A DNA stretch of 30,110 bases from a virus: positions 1 through 30,110 of the IMG/VR virus record IMGVR_UViG_3300036944_000099. One strand, given 5' to 3'. The translations under genes and the position numbers were made by a program. This document shows positions 9,001 through 15,754 of this stretch, one piece after another; position 1 is the stretch's first letter; the number at the start of each line of letters is the position of its first letter. Under the pieces are notes generated by a model that made no database searches, had not been told where the DNA came from, and saw only the letters and a program-made list of their open reading frames with translations.

Positions 9001-10731
9001 AGTCAGATCATCACGATCCAACTGAGCGACAGCAGCTTCCATTGCAGTGAAGATGTCAGAGTTCTCCTGAGGCATAACCGCCTTCAGGACAGCTTCAGCT
9101 TCATTCTGAGGCTGGAACTCAGCAGGATCGAACCGGAACTGTTCGTTCAGGCTTTCCAGAACGTCAGCGTTCTCCTGCATCTCACGCATATCAACATCCT
9201 GATCCACATCAGGCATGACTTCAGGGACGTAAGGAGCAGCAGCTTCCTTTACTGCCGCCGAAGTTGCAGCAGCTTGGTCGAACTTGTTCCGTTCATTGGT
9301 GGCACGGCCCTTTGCTTCGATCTCACGAAGCTTGGCTCCCACTGCATTACCGGCAGCACTGAAGCCTTCACGGCCCATACCGACAGCAGTCGAAGGGGCA
9401 GCGAACACGCCAGCCGTACCAGCGCCAGCAAGGGCACCTTCAGCGGCAGACTCACCGACACCTTCAGCAAGGTCGTAGTCACGGTCAGCGACACGCATCC
9501 CTTGGTTCTGAGCATACTGCCCAGCGCCAGACTGGATGCCCTCTTCAATCGTCTCCTTGACGACATTCGAGGCACCCGTAGCGAGGGAGCCAATACGGAA
9601 AGGATTGGCTTCGAACTTGGAGGTCAGCAGACCAGTGACAGCACCGATGGGGGCTTGGATCGCAGCAGCCGTCAGAGCGCCAGAGTTGGCCACGCGCACA
9701 CGAGCACGTTGAGCAGACACGCCGTCTGCAATGAGCTCACGATACATGTCCGAGGTTTCGAGCAGCTGTTCATGGGGCATGTCCATGATTTGCTGAGCAG
9801 TAGCCGTGTAGGCACCGCCACCTTCCATCGCACCGATGGAGAGAGGCATACGAGCACGATCAGCGATCTGACCTGCCTTCACAGCAGCATCAAAAGCCCG
9901 AGGGTTGCTGATCGCCAGAGCAGCAGCACGACCGGGGCCAACGCCCTTCACAGCCAGCGAGCCAACAGCACCAAGACCCTTGGAGATGACACCGCCCAGC
10001 AGAAGGGAGCCAACGCCCTGAGCTACGCCGTCGAGTGCCGTTGCACCTTCGGAGACGCTAATCTCAGCTTGGTCAGAGAAGTTCCGTCCAATACGACGGA
10101 GCGTAGCCAGAGTCTCACCGTGTTCGTGAACTTCACGACGATAGGTGGCTTCATTGTCCAAAGAGCTCAGGAAGCTCTGAGCAGCGACAGCACGACGACG
10201 GTCATTCAGACCATTCGATTGGTTGTCACGCAGCTTCCCAGTGGCCCAGCTCGTCGCACCAGCAATGCCCGTGCCGAGGTCCTCATTGAGGATACCACCG
10301 CCTAGAGCGAGCAGACCACCGGCCCCACCGATCAGCCCAGAGGCCACACCACCGACAGTGTCACCGACGACTTCAGAGCCAAAGCGATCACGTTGCAGGT
10401 CATTGCGGAACTGAGCGTTCCCGCCTGTCCGAGCATGGAGCAGACGACGGCCTTCTTCGTAGCCGTACTTCGCTTCCAGTTCCTGACCAGTCATGGTCCG
10501 AACGTCTTGGAAGAGCTCGTCTTCCACAGACACGCCGTTATCACGGTGACGAGCAGCAGCGATGTTGTAGAAGTTCGGGTCCTGACGCTGAGGAGCGACA
10601 GGATTGGGATCAACATACAGGCTTCGTTGGGGGGGAGCAGCCGTAGGAGTCAAATCCGCCAATCGAGTTTGCTGAGGTACACCCGGACGCGGGTTGAAAG
10701 ACGACAGAAAACGATCTGCTGGATACGACAT
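91..10731 (-). CDS. N4-type virion RNA polymerase, 3,546 residues
   Basis: This is the giant virion-encapsidated RNA polymerase of N4-like phages (N4 gp50 type), which enters the cell with the DNA and transcribes early genes. T7-family motifs occur in order: SxxNR with R1455 (TxxGR equivalent), motif A with D1583 in DGVTDGPTN, motif B RKMLKNPLTISLYG with R1708, K1712 and Y1720, and motif C VFDG with D2010. Spacing is close to N4, whose polymerase domain is about residues 998-2103. Residues 121-147 and 234-267 are Gly-rich and hydrophobic. Residues 915-958 and 1015-1060 are Pro/Glu/Ala-rich linkers just before the polymerase domain. The C-terminal third contains a HELIH motif (H2275-H2279). 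The gene has no strong Shine-Dalgarno and is separated from its upstream neighbour by a terminator. It fills about a third of the window. The family assignment is very secure; roles of the flanking regions are inferred. Confidence 0.95.
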   Translation of the reverse strand: MSYPADRFLSSFNPRPGVPQQTRLADLTPTAAPPQRSLYVDPNPVAPQRQDPNFYNIAAARHRDNGVSVEDELFQDVRTMTGQELEAKYGYEEGRRLLHARTGGNAQFRNDLQRDRFGSEVVGDTVGGVASGLIGGAGGLLALGGGILNEDLGTGIAGATSWATGKLRDNQSNGLNDRRRAVAAQSFLSSLDNEATYRREVHEHGETLATLRRIGRNFSDQAEISVSEGATALDGVAQGVGSLLLGGVISKGLGAVGSLAVKGVGPGRAAALAISNPRAFDAAVKAGQIADRARMPLSIGAMEGGGAYTATAQQIMDMPHEQLLETSDMYRELIADGVSAQRARVRVANSGALTAAAIQAPIGAVTGLLTSKFEANPFRIGSLATGASNVVKETIEEGIQSGAGQYAQNQGMRVADRDYDLAEGVGESAAEGALAGAGTAGVFAAPSTAVGMGREGFSAAGNAVGAKLREIEAKGRATNERNKFDQAAATSAAVKEAAAPYVPEVMPDVDQDVDMREMQENADVLESLNEQFRFDPAEFQPQNEAEAVLKAVMPQENSDIFTAMEAAVAQLDRDDLTPEQRIDTALFIADLQGRVTGENLGQVLQLQAKADVNGNLAKAAAKIIAAQEKVETHQGFNEAIQSVFASLPEVTVDDIQDISTPEGQRAAKQVAAQVEINPESVSPEVVERLLKHTENTPDAFTKAQAIALRSTAALNQTLKAATEAAKVMGVEAPNSSRVANEIQIKDANEPGTAGPSVLGHTQLITGALRRGDVEGARVALEEYRNFAQHMANKLGAVNTSFLGRVKGKFSDRDNPEVKYQAWSYADKKWYVPKKGWTVVRFNNKNNYKSISDSQQIGVDAEYVINNYNTLAAQNPALGLEPVEQVRLDDGLRMPARKVFEEAKKADFAEKNPDIVKPAKQADTKPAETQAQPVQEPAKEPAKPEPVEEPAKEEAPEDRLYTADQVRRADSLRPIQNKIDEIENRILFDTERKNDRANLEVLRAERDRREDALREEESVIVEDTAAPTPQATEEVAEPEAQPEVTATEEVATKPLPTVEELFPDVVKDADGSNLLHDGFTVDENNRTRLIGEDAISLEDVVKTVTTETSGVTEPVTKAYASVIGAVLNKVLPTMDKRLSLSKNYRNVSVLSKAGVNKFVSMRLLNFMVQKNGKLAYNQTIQQVGAMALADWLAQNSVANPTKDAEDIRKSLGMKPGDHVSSELEAAFNNGMALTASRRGLANTLGKFLGLKAKGSVRMGFTKALLESMAIELLDSAEEAGLVTRTTIGQQDEQNNFLSVNTKALGLNNEVSFGAMPSLISETVLNDTSIRGYSFEKPAGPANSIQKNTNTPTTRAERETELREASVPQTVNEDFVAVLRGLDKAGIVALLGEGVLDENVMNVNDFRSKQSKNKSFEAAYDVVMGLVDAMGAVALERNVDLAEVQLFRDYIFSSVNRLQQRGLYGDQSSKLTREAITAMAVTLDLTDPADLLMWKRSVAQAFGMKVDKESETRWLAALDKYQGTDEFKAALEAMKAEKKPENYVQILKDAGIDSTVKLHALMSQAQFDNAEDKSNFFTHMYVEADGVTDGPTNSLLYMRIGGFDADMVRGLARGGVVFAEEAKSVSDLFDPAEGTEPFGGEVLKDTYVNAADLLKDSLGTKIRDAIKLAASGHADHMLAKAGAVITVLDTLMGKDDFSYDVKEQTLTIGRKMLKNPLTISLYGSSAGGIATNVAEELVKGLYARMSEAHALTLEMTGKSAGWQGALFTKDIDNAQGDAAFVAEHQKKLTKFWTALSSLNDAGIKKVFGKWEVHEGGKKLPAVNAVDPVKFTVSPAGLANIASALRVFYIDPMVTTIEQVMGSSMEGSDLIQKTSNMMSSLAQAAAKKAVYDSMEEHVRNGGSWSDGVSPDALKKAFQKIAFLLPYMAGDLVNVNIKGLEPSQFVSVNPATGDKRNIKASANVYDTVAHSMEIDLPGLAGVGGAAKVNISYGDGRMIIAASPLMKGGRGMVFDGINTNLRDAQANGKAINQAVLDVMTSGTPFQDLLKTYKVAAETLDVTAFGKAELTEIFSNNNSPFAKMEGEPAALIQGQMMSLLVRMESAALDEQARQAVFARVHLSSDHMAAINAPASTKGQEGREDLSGLTYDEMGARLQELFLEERAKVETKSEAAVTSDKIEAAFEGLPDHKSGAKVVSTDQLTSLLSGMKMPKQQEQLIRRAVSALSGSWNVVVGNLATANAYAKANGIAHTFKAGDFGLAAPARRTVIVANGSSETLAHELIHAATFERVEAYMIDPMQVDPASRNAIARLEALQNEWLDVIEDYSALRKKSIAETVTKAKSAIEQHLKNNDKAAALNEFMAWNLANENLTELNSGIRVESKLVRIAKDVLSALRAMFGLPPRGPDMNSNIRFNTMLLMSRKLPTPTSVAASRLLMHSTNTRPDLDQIMTKMASVLRRADKGYEKWMGRKPSQMSLRTSVTLAETVKQNGFNLTNEERRAFIVMVSAFRVNMLKNPAFAMKMNRYHRELSAQMNQDNMATGDPQDPGVNIEARERIALLDGTIDVGSDLNGSSLVVPMFAALAAVSPEARELFNRVVVRSGKGKTVPTSFDESVTKLTNEAMNALVDKTLGMKPGEPIGDEVHELVAQLVESIDQEKNFLQEGLELPGKLVNMANDKTSDFISYGLGKVSDALGYSISKTQGTKAGVAVAAVATPLQLGAKLLDKNNYEEAIEKVTEWADTAELHPEVRGFITAIMGSNETNQDIFVLIKQGRAIIDRVRETFRKGVPQQIAAKFTRTLTKDEWAHVHVMGQMDMASLMAGRMTDGDVVRMLADPAAMKAEEAQKAADIQRLFGANAPAILGDARDLASLMVNKKPAHGFVKKNALAIANRVGEQTVGTFDNASPEVQAIDAYVSLLAMSQVAPSVLKSLSQLAKTEQAGLRYTLSMIAEGRDLEMKRVPDKHKYNVPKGYMPTETLGTFKAVPMDKLNDYTSTGYRLIGSRKQGSAEALYDARAKDVMYVATDLAAPSVKQGIMRIIRPSVFGIDAVSGQSIDKPTAGLITETTAVKNLTNALRNRKGNDNMISPIFNEDGAVVAYERLIDPSVVSNALETQENAAIAIGQWMGRQHEETQAAKINEVLIDRLANMYNRSKSTAQTSSFVDLFELAKTDPVTADMLSLMPDAEISRIKARMDGKFMVRRTLVDNTIGFRSMSVGDLWSGNSRMQKENREALADFITGLLGPEAYRYLMMAEKSWTQLMGDARVGIVVKSMLVPVLNASANFYQLMANGIGPVQIALKGAELLRETHLYAKNEVEYQRLRVELAGARGAKRADIARRIETEMRKIEDLNKQLSIWPLIEAGEFSQISEGLTSEDMELSRGRFYDPAVKWADKLPKAVKTAGRYALITKDTALFAGLARSVAYTDFVAKAILYDHLTTKQKNDKKAALLKITNEFVNYDILDSRGMTKAEEMGLLWFWKFKVRSIKVAASLIRHNPLHTLLSSMVPGSYEAGTVMDDNGLNLLLDGRLPNSVGFDNAWRAVDLNPIKQIIG

Positions 10732-10780
10732 TTTATAACGGCCTGTTGGTAGTCAGGAATAACGAGACCTCTCTACCAGA

Positions 10781-10812
10781 AAAAAAGCCCCCCACAATCC
10801 GTGGAGGGCTTT
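10781..10812 (-). terminator. Intrinsic terminator upstream of the vRNAP gene
   Basis: The arms AAAGCCC (10784-10790) and GGGCTTT (10806-10812), plus CCAC/GTGG (10792-10795 with 10801-10804), form a stem with one internal mismatch and a five-base loop. Read leftward it is followed by a run of T. It begins five bases after the stop codon of the gp51-like gene. It should reduce read-through into vRNAP, or imply a separate vRNAP promoter. I saw no convincing promoter in 10732-10780. Confidence 0.75.
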
Positions 10813-10816
10813 CTTT

Positions 10817-12988
10817 TTACGAGGCTCCGAAGACTCGACGCCGGTATTCCTCATCCCTGTCGATCCGACTGGTCCGAGGTGCAGGCCGACGAGCAGCAGG
10901 AGGAGGAGCGACAAACGAGACGCTCGGTCCACGGGCCACAGGCCCACCCTCATACCGGCTTTGCTGAGGAGCCCCAGCAGCACCGTTCGCATACGAACGC
11001 TGAGCAGGAGCCGGACGCTCACCGCCCGGACGAGAAATGCCAGGACGATTTGCGCCAGCCTGTGCAGCAGCCACAGCAGCCGAAGTGGTGCGAACCGCTT
11101 CGACATAGCGGGACACGTCACCACGTCCACCGTTTGCCAGACGACGTGCTTCAGCGTTCGCAAGTTGCTGACGAGCAGCCGTATCGGCAGCAGTTGCAGC
11201 TGTGATTGCAGCCTGTGTTTCCAGATTGTCCTGAACCAGCGCCACTTCATCCTGCATCGTCCGGTTACGGGTCTCCATAATCCGGGCTTTTGCAGCATTG
11301 TAGTCAGGAGCAGTTGCTCCAGTGGCGCCAACCACCGAGAAAGCACGCTCTCCCCAACCACGGTTGCGACGAGTTGTGCTAAGTGCCCAGCCAGCGACAG
11401 ACGCCGAGACGCCAGTATCGTTCATCAGCTTCTCGACATCCTCACGGATGCGATGCTGTTGAGCACCAGCGAAGACAGCACCCGGCACAGCCTTGCCGTC
11501 AGGACCCGGAGCACCGATCAGTTCGTTGGCGATGGTCTGTGCATCTGCATCAGGACGTTGGCTCGCCGTCAGGAAACCAGCTGCAAGAGCAGTCCGATTG
11601 CCGGAGAAGCCACCATCAGTGCCCACAGACAGACCAGAGTTCAGGTCTTGTTGCGAGGTTCGGATGGAACCACGAGGCACAGCATTGGGGACCACACCGC
11701 CTTCTTGACGGGCAATCATCAGACGAGCCTGTTCCCAAGGCATAGCCATCAGCTGACGAGCTTCACCAGCATCAATAGCCGACCAACGGCCACTGATTGC
11801 ACCAGCACCTTTACGCTTTGCATCCTCGAAGATGGCACGAGCGATCTTGTCGTCGTTCTCTTCAGTCGGAGGCAGAGTACGCCAGTTGGCTCCAAGAGCC
11901 CGTTGACCAAACTCACGACGGGTATCCCGAGTGATCTGGAACGGACCCGATGCCGTCGAGGTGACGCCCTGAACGCCGAGCATCCGAGTGCCGAAAGCAT
12001 CCAGATCGGCATAGGTCTTCACGCTGTCAGGGACAGCAGAGAAGCCACCACCACGAGCATTGTAGTTCAGAACGCCCATAGCGTTGGTGGCAGTGCCTGC
12101 ATAAGACCCACCAGCAGCACTGAAGCTGCCAGTTGCACCAGCTTCTCCTGCCGGACCAACCGGAGCACCAGTAACACTGTCCAGAGTTGCGAACATTCCG
12201 GGGATAGCTTCCCGAATAGCGTTCAGAACTTCAGCATCTTCGCCGGCATAGTTGTTGTTCAGCGTCGTAAGAGCACTGACACCGTCGATGTTGTCACGAG
12301 TGATCTCGTTCAGGATTTGAGCAGCACGATCCTTCTGCGCGTCCGACTTCAGCATACGGTCGAACGTGTACTGAGTGGAGCGATAGGACTGATCGCTGTT
12401 CCGGGTATCCCGGAAGGCACGGACAGCTTCCTGCCCACCGTCGATCATGCTCTCGATCTGAGCAGCAGTCGCACCCGGATTGGCTTCCAGAATGGTCGCC
12501 ATCTGAGCATCATAGGCCGAGCGATCACCCGTCTTCTCTGCTTGCAGACGCAGAGGCAGAAGGCTCCGAGCGATGTTCTGGCCGATGAGACGTTCGTTCT
12601 CACCACGCTCATAGGTCTTGTCCTCGCGGTCAGCGAGTTCGAGACCACGATCCCAAGTGTACTCAGCCTGACGACCAGTACGCAGTTCACCAGTGAACGA
12701 GCGCATAGCAGCCAAGTCCTGAGGCTTCAGGTACTTGAGGTCGCCAGCCAGTTGACCACTGGCCAGCTGTGCAGCGTAGGCGTCCACGTCGTTGTCATCC
12801 AAGAACTGGTTCTGACGACCCATCAGGACCGCCAAGTTCTTGTCACGCTGGGAACCTTCCCAGTCGTTGATGACCCCGCTCAGACCACTGAAGGCGTTCT
12901 GGAACGTCTGACCAGCCATCTGCTGTGCGCGGATGGCCGACTCACTTACGTCATTTACGGCAAGAGGCTGCCAATCAATGCGAGACAT
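10817..12988 (-). CDS. Large internal virion protein with lysozyme-like motif (N4 gp51 position)
   Basis: This 723-residue protein lies next to vRNAP, the position of N4 gp51, a virion protein thought to help genome ejection. The N-terminal half is predicted alpha-helical, rich in Gln, Ala and charged residues. Around residues 309-360 there is a Tyr-Asn...Gly-Gly-Gly-Phe block followed by STASGPFQI (A346 to I352). This resembles the Ser-x-Ala-x-Gly-x-(Tyr/Phe)-Gln signature of lambda-type lysozymes and transglycosylases. I do not see the usual catalytic Glu just before that block, so activity is uncertain. The tail is rich in Pro, Ala and Arg. The start ATG lies seven bases after the previous stop and has AAGGGG upstream. 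Virion role inferred from position and size. Confidence 0.8.
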   Translation of the reverse strand: MSRIDWQPLAVNDVSESAIRAQQMAGQTFQNAFSGLSGVINDWEGSQRDKNLAVLMGRQNQFLDDNDVDAYAAQLASGQLAGDLKYLKPQDLAAMRSFTGELRTGRQAEYTWDRGLELADREDKTYERGENERLIGQNIARSLLPLRLQAEKTGDRSAYDAQMATILEANPGATAAQIESMIDGGQEAVRAFRDTRNSDQSYRSTQYTFDRMLKSDAQKDRAAQILNEITRDNIDGVSALTTLNNNYAGEDAEVLNAIREAIPGMFATLDSVTGAPVGPAGEAGATGSFSAAGGSYAGTATNAMGVLNYNARGGGFSAVPDSVKTYADLDAFGTRMLGVQGVTSTASGPFQITRDTRREFGQRALGANWRTLPPTEENDDKIARAIFEDAKRKGAGAISGRWSAIDAGEARQLMAMPWEQARLMIARQEGGVVPNAVPRGSIRTSQQDLNSGLSVGTDGGFSGNRTALAAGFLTASQRPDADAQTIANELIGAPGPDGKAVPGAVFAGAQQHRIREDVEKLMNDTGVSASVAGWALSTTRRNRGWGERAFSVVGATGATAPDYNAAKARIMETRNRTMQDEVALVQDNLETQAAITAATAADTAARQQLANAEARRLANGGRGDVSRYVEAVRTTSAAVAAAQAGANRPGISRPGGERPAPAQRSYANGAAGAPQQSRYEGGPVARGPSVSFVAPPPAARRPAPRTSRIDRDEEYRRRVFGAS

Positions 12989-12995
12989 CTAGTTC

Positions 12996-13505
12996 TTACC
13001 CCTTGCGTTCGTCACGAGCAGCCCACTTAGCGCGAGCTTCTTCACGGGCAGCATCCGAAGAGCCTTCCATAACCTGACGGGAGCGAAGCTTATCGTCCAG
13101 TTGCAGGTTGAACGACCGGATGCTGTTGCCCAGATTGGTGTCGGCCAGACCCTTTTGGTAGTTGAAGGACTGTCGAGCCAGCTTGTTCTGTTGCAGTCCG
13201 CTCCAGATGTTGGCCACACCGCCCAGAACACCCACACCCATCTTCAGAGTGTCGAGGTTCTTGCCCAGACCGTCGATGCCGAACCAGCCGCTGCTGGAAG
13301 GCGAACCGATCTGAGGAACGCTCACGTTCAGGGGTTGCAGGTTCATCGGAGTGACCGGGTTCATGACCTCGGTGCCACCGGCAGGCGTCATGTATCCGCC
13401 CGACCCACCGAGCCAGTTCGGGTTGAAGTTCTGCATGGGATTTGCAGCACCACCCAGACCGCCGACGAACGGTGCCGGAGTATTCAGACCATTCCAGCCG
13501 TTCAT
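12996..13505 (-). CDS. Small internal virion protein (N4 gp52 position)
   Basis: This 169-residue protein occupies the N4 gp52 position between the gp53- and gp51-like genes. The N-terminal half is rich in Gly, Pro and Asn. It is followed by a hydrophobic Gly-rich segment (about residues 85-100) and a Gln/Arg/Lys-rich helical tail, a pattern seen in small internal or core proteins of podoviruses. I chose the ATG at 13505, preceded by AGAGG at good spacing. A TTG five codons upstream overlaps the end of the preceding gene and has no better support. Function is not recognised from sequence alone. Confidence 0.8.
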   Translation of the reverse strand: MNGWNGLNTPAPFVGGLGGAANPMQNFNPNWLGGSGGYMTPAGGTEVMNPVTPMNLQPLNVSVPQIGSPSSSGWFGIDGLGKNLDTLKMGVGVLGGVANIWSGLQQNKLARQSFNYQKGLADTNLGNSIRSFNLQLDDKLRSRQVMEGSSDAAREEARAKWAARDERKG

Positions 13506-13506
13506 T

Positions 13507-15741
13507 TTAGACCTCTTCAAGCGGATTGCGGAGGGTGAGCTCCACGAAGTTGGTGATCATGTCATTGCTCATCTGAGCAATATCGGAGCCTGTCAACAGA
13601 GTGCGAGCGAGGAACGCTTCAGAGGGTTCCGTAAAGAACGTCTCGGCAGTCTGTGTCAGCCTCGTAGGATCAAATGTGGCATTACCATACCCGAACTGTT
13701 CTGCATACTGACCCTGTAGAGCCAGAGACTGCTTGCGGAAGTCATCCAGCACATCCTTGGTTTGACCCATGATGTCTTTGGTGTCGGCGTTGATGATGCC
13801 TGCATAGGCGTTCCCGACCGAGTTGGTCAGGTTCAACAGGTTCATTGGCTGCATCAAGGCGTTCATGGCAGACGCCATCGAACCACCGGACTGCATGGCA
13901 GAGCCGACTTGCAGGACCACCATCGACGCGATGGCAGCCACGATCAGACCGATCTTCTCACCGAGCAGCTGAACAGAGACGTAGGTGATCAGCTTGGTGA
14001 TGATCATCGCAGCGATCATGTTCGCCAGTGCGCCAACGACAGCAGCAACCAGTCCACTGAAGCCAAGGGCTACACCAATAGCCATACTCCCACCAAGAAT
14101 ACCGCTACCACCAGCTGCTGCACCAGCAGGAGGGTACAAGACTGTCAGCACAACGACAGCAATGATGATCAGTACCTTGAACCATCCCTTCTGATACCAC
14201 TTCTTCTTCACGATTTGATACGAGTTGAAGATGATGTTCACACACTGTGTGCCCATTTGGGTAGCGTCCACCAAGGACATCTCACGGAAGATGTCATAGT
14301 GGATCGGGATGATGAACCCGGACTCATCCTCATCGACCAGAGCCTGAGCAGCCGTCGTCACCACGGTCTTGCCGTTGTAGATGTGGTTGACGTGAACCAT
14401 GCCCTTGATGACTAGCTTCTCCCACGTCCCATCAGTCACCTGATGGTACGCTTCGACCGTATCGATCTGGAGGTTTTCGACCTCATCGTTCGTGTAGGCG
14501 GAGGCGTTGATCGTCTGCCCGCCAGCGAACGTGAACCACACATCGCCTTTCTTGGCTCCAGGCTTGGCTACGCCCTGACCCCCGAAGAGCTCCATGCTGT
14601 TCCAGCTGATCTCCAGCTTGAGGTTGGTCTTGCCCGGTCCCTTGTCTTCGATGATGACATAGTTGCCCGGAGCATTGGTCAACGCAGGACGATCAGGGGC
14701 AGTGCCCAGCGTAGGGGAGCCAGCAGCATTAGCCAGCTGCGAGGTGTACCACGACAGCCAGTTGGTGATCCCAGCCCCAGTAGCAGCTTGCTCATTTGAC
14801 CAAGAGTTGAAAGCCCCCGGTCCATACAGTTGGTTCTGTTGCAGGTGCTTGAAGTACCTGAACATGTACCGACGGGACGCCATGTCCACGGTGTTGAAGG
14901 ACACACCGAAGAACACATAGGCGAAGTCAATCTCCTTGATGTCGGGATTGTCTGCAATCTTCTCGACCAGATCATCGTACTTCTGGCCTGTAGCCTTCTT
15001 GTACGCCTTCTTTGCCTCGTCATAGACATCAGACTTGTACGAAGAAGAGATGAACTTCGACTCATGCCGGAACGGGATGAAGGGCAGATACTCACCAGTG
15101 GAGCCAGCAATCGTGAACAGGGCGTCCATAGCCGTAGAGCCGGTGCCACGCTCGTAGATGAACAGCTGAGGCGTCGTCCAACGATTGGTCGTCAGGGGCC
15201 GGCTGTAGGACACATAGATGTAGTCCCCACCTTTACGGTAGCCAGTTGGCTTGAACACCACGGGAGCAGTGCCGTCCGTGAAGTTGATGAGGGCTTCGCC
15301 AGTCTCATCAATGTAATCCACCGTCCAAGTGTTGGTGGCTTCCTGCAAAGGCAGGTTCTCTCGCATCCAAGCCCTGCCCCACATCTCAATGGTGGCAGGC
15401 CCTGTATCGATCCAGTCGATGTATGCGGTGATGTCGTAGTCCGACAGCAGAATAGCAGCCACAACGTCAGCGTTGAGGTTGCGTTTGCCATAAAAGCGAT
15501 CAGACGGGATACCGACCTGCTTGTAGTTGTCCCGAGCCCAGCGATGGTATCCACGCAGCCGGAGACCAAGGCCCCCAACATAGGCACCTTGTACGATCTC
15601 GACAGGGTCAAATCGCTTCTGTGTCAGGAGACCGCCAAGGATGACGCTCTTCAAATAGTCTGGCCGATCCTCCACAGGACCGGCCAGATTGTAGATGACA
15701 GTGGAAACGTAGGTCTTCTTGGTAGAACTGAAGAGTCCCAT
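13507..15741 (-). CDS. Virion protein with long hydrophobic region (N4 gp53 position)
   Basis: This 744-residue protein matches N4 gp53 in position and approximate size. Residues 1-510 look like a soluble, beta-rich domain with many aromatic residues. Residues 521-540 and 546-612 form an almost continuous run of hydrophobic, Gly/Ala-rich segments that could cross a membrane several times. About 130 more residues follow, predicted helical. The combination suggests a virion protein that reaches the host membrane during ejection, but that is inference. Its start uses the RBS at 15742-15754, which overlaps the stop codon of the gp54-like gene. Its stop lies one base before the next start, implying tight translational linkage. 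Confidence 0.8.
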   Translation of the reverse strand: MGLFSSTKKTYVSTVIYNLAGPVEDRPDYLKSVILGGLLTQKRFDPVEIVQGAYVGGLGLRLRGYHRWARDNYKQVGIPSDRFYGKRNLNADVVAAILLSDYDITAYIDWIDTGPATIEMWGRAWMRENLPLQEATNTWTVDYIDETGEALINFTDGTAPVVFKPTGYRKGGDYIYVSYSRPLTTNRWTTPQLFIYERGTGSTAMDALFTIAGSTGEYLPFIPFRHESKFISSSYKSDVYDEAKKAYKKATGQKYDDLVEKIADNPDIKEIDFAYVFFGVSFNTVDMASRRYMFRYFKHLQQNQLYGPGAFNSWSNEQAATGAGITNWLSWYTSQLANAAGSPTLGTAPDRPALTNAPGNYVIIEDKGPGKTNLKLEISWNSMELFGGQGVAKPGAKKGDVWFTFAGGQTINASAYTNDEVENLQIDTVEAYHQVTDGTWEKLVIKGMVHVNHIYNGKTVVTTAAQALVDEDESGFIIPIHYDIFREMSLVDATQMGTQCVNIIFNSYQIVKKKWYQKGWFKVLIIIAVVVLTVLYPPAGAAAGGSGILGGSMAIGVALGFSGLVAAVVGALANMIAAMIITKLITYVSVQLLGEKIGLIVAAIASMVVLQVGSAMQSGGSMASAMNALMQPMNLLNLTNSVGNAYAGIINADTKDIMGQTKDVLDDFRKQSLALQGQYAEQFGYGNATFDPTRLTQTAETFFTEPSEAFLARTLLTGSDIAQMSNDMITNFVELTLRNPLEEV

Positions 15742-15754
15742 AATCTGACCTTAG
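15742..15754 (-). promoter_or_regulatory. Ribosome binding site overlapping a stop codon
   Basis: On the minus strand, TCTAAGGTCAGAT precedes the ATG of the 744-residue gene. It contains the TAA stop of the upstream gene and the AAGG Shine-Dalgarno core. The same 13 bases occur before the gene starting at 25895. Confidence 0.7.

Noticed and set aside
253-10305. Long plus-strand open frames opposite the vRNAP gene (253-1959, 1981-4626, 6001-8103, 8170-10305)
   Set aside because: They lie antisense to a gene with clear polymerase motifs. Their translations are rich in His, Arg, Gln and Ser without recognisable domains, and arise from codon bias in the real frame.
10961-13030. Plus-strand open frame of 689 codons opposite the gp51-like gene
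   Set aside because: Antisense shadow; composition is abnormal (Ser/Thr/Arg-rich) and there is no start site or operon context.
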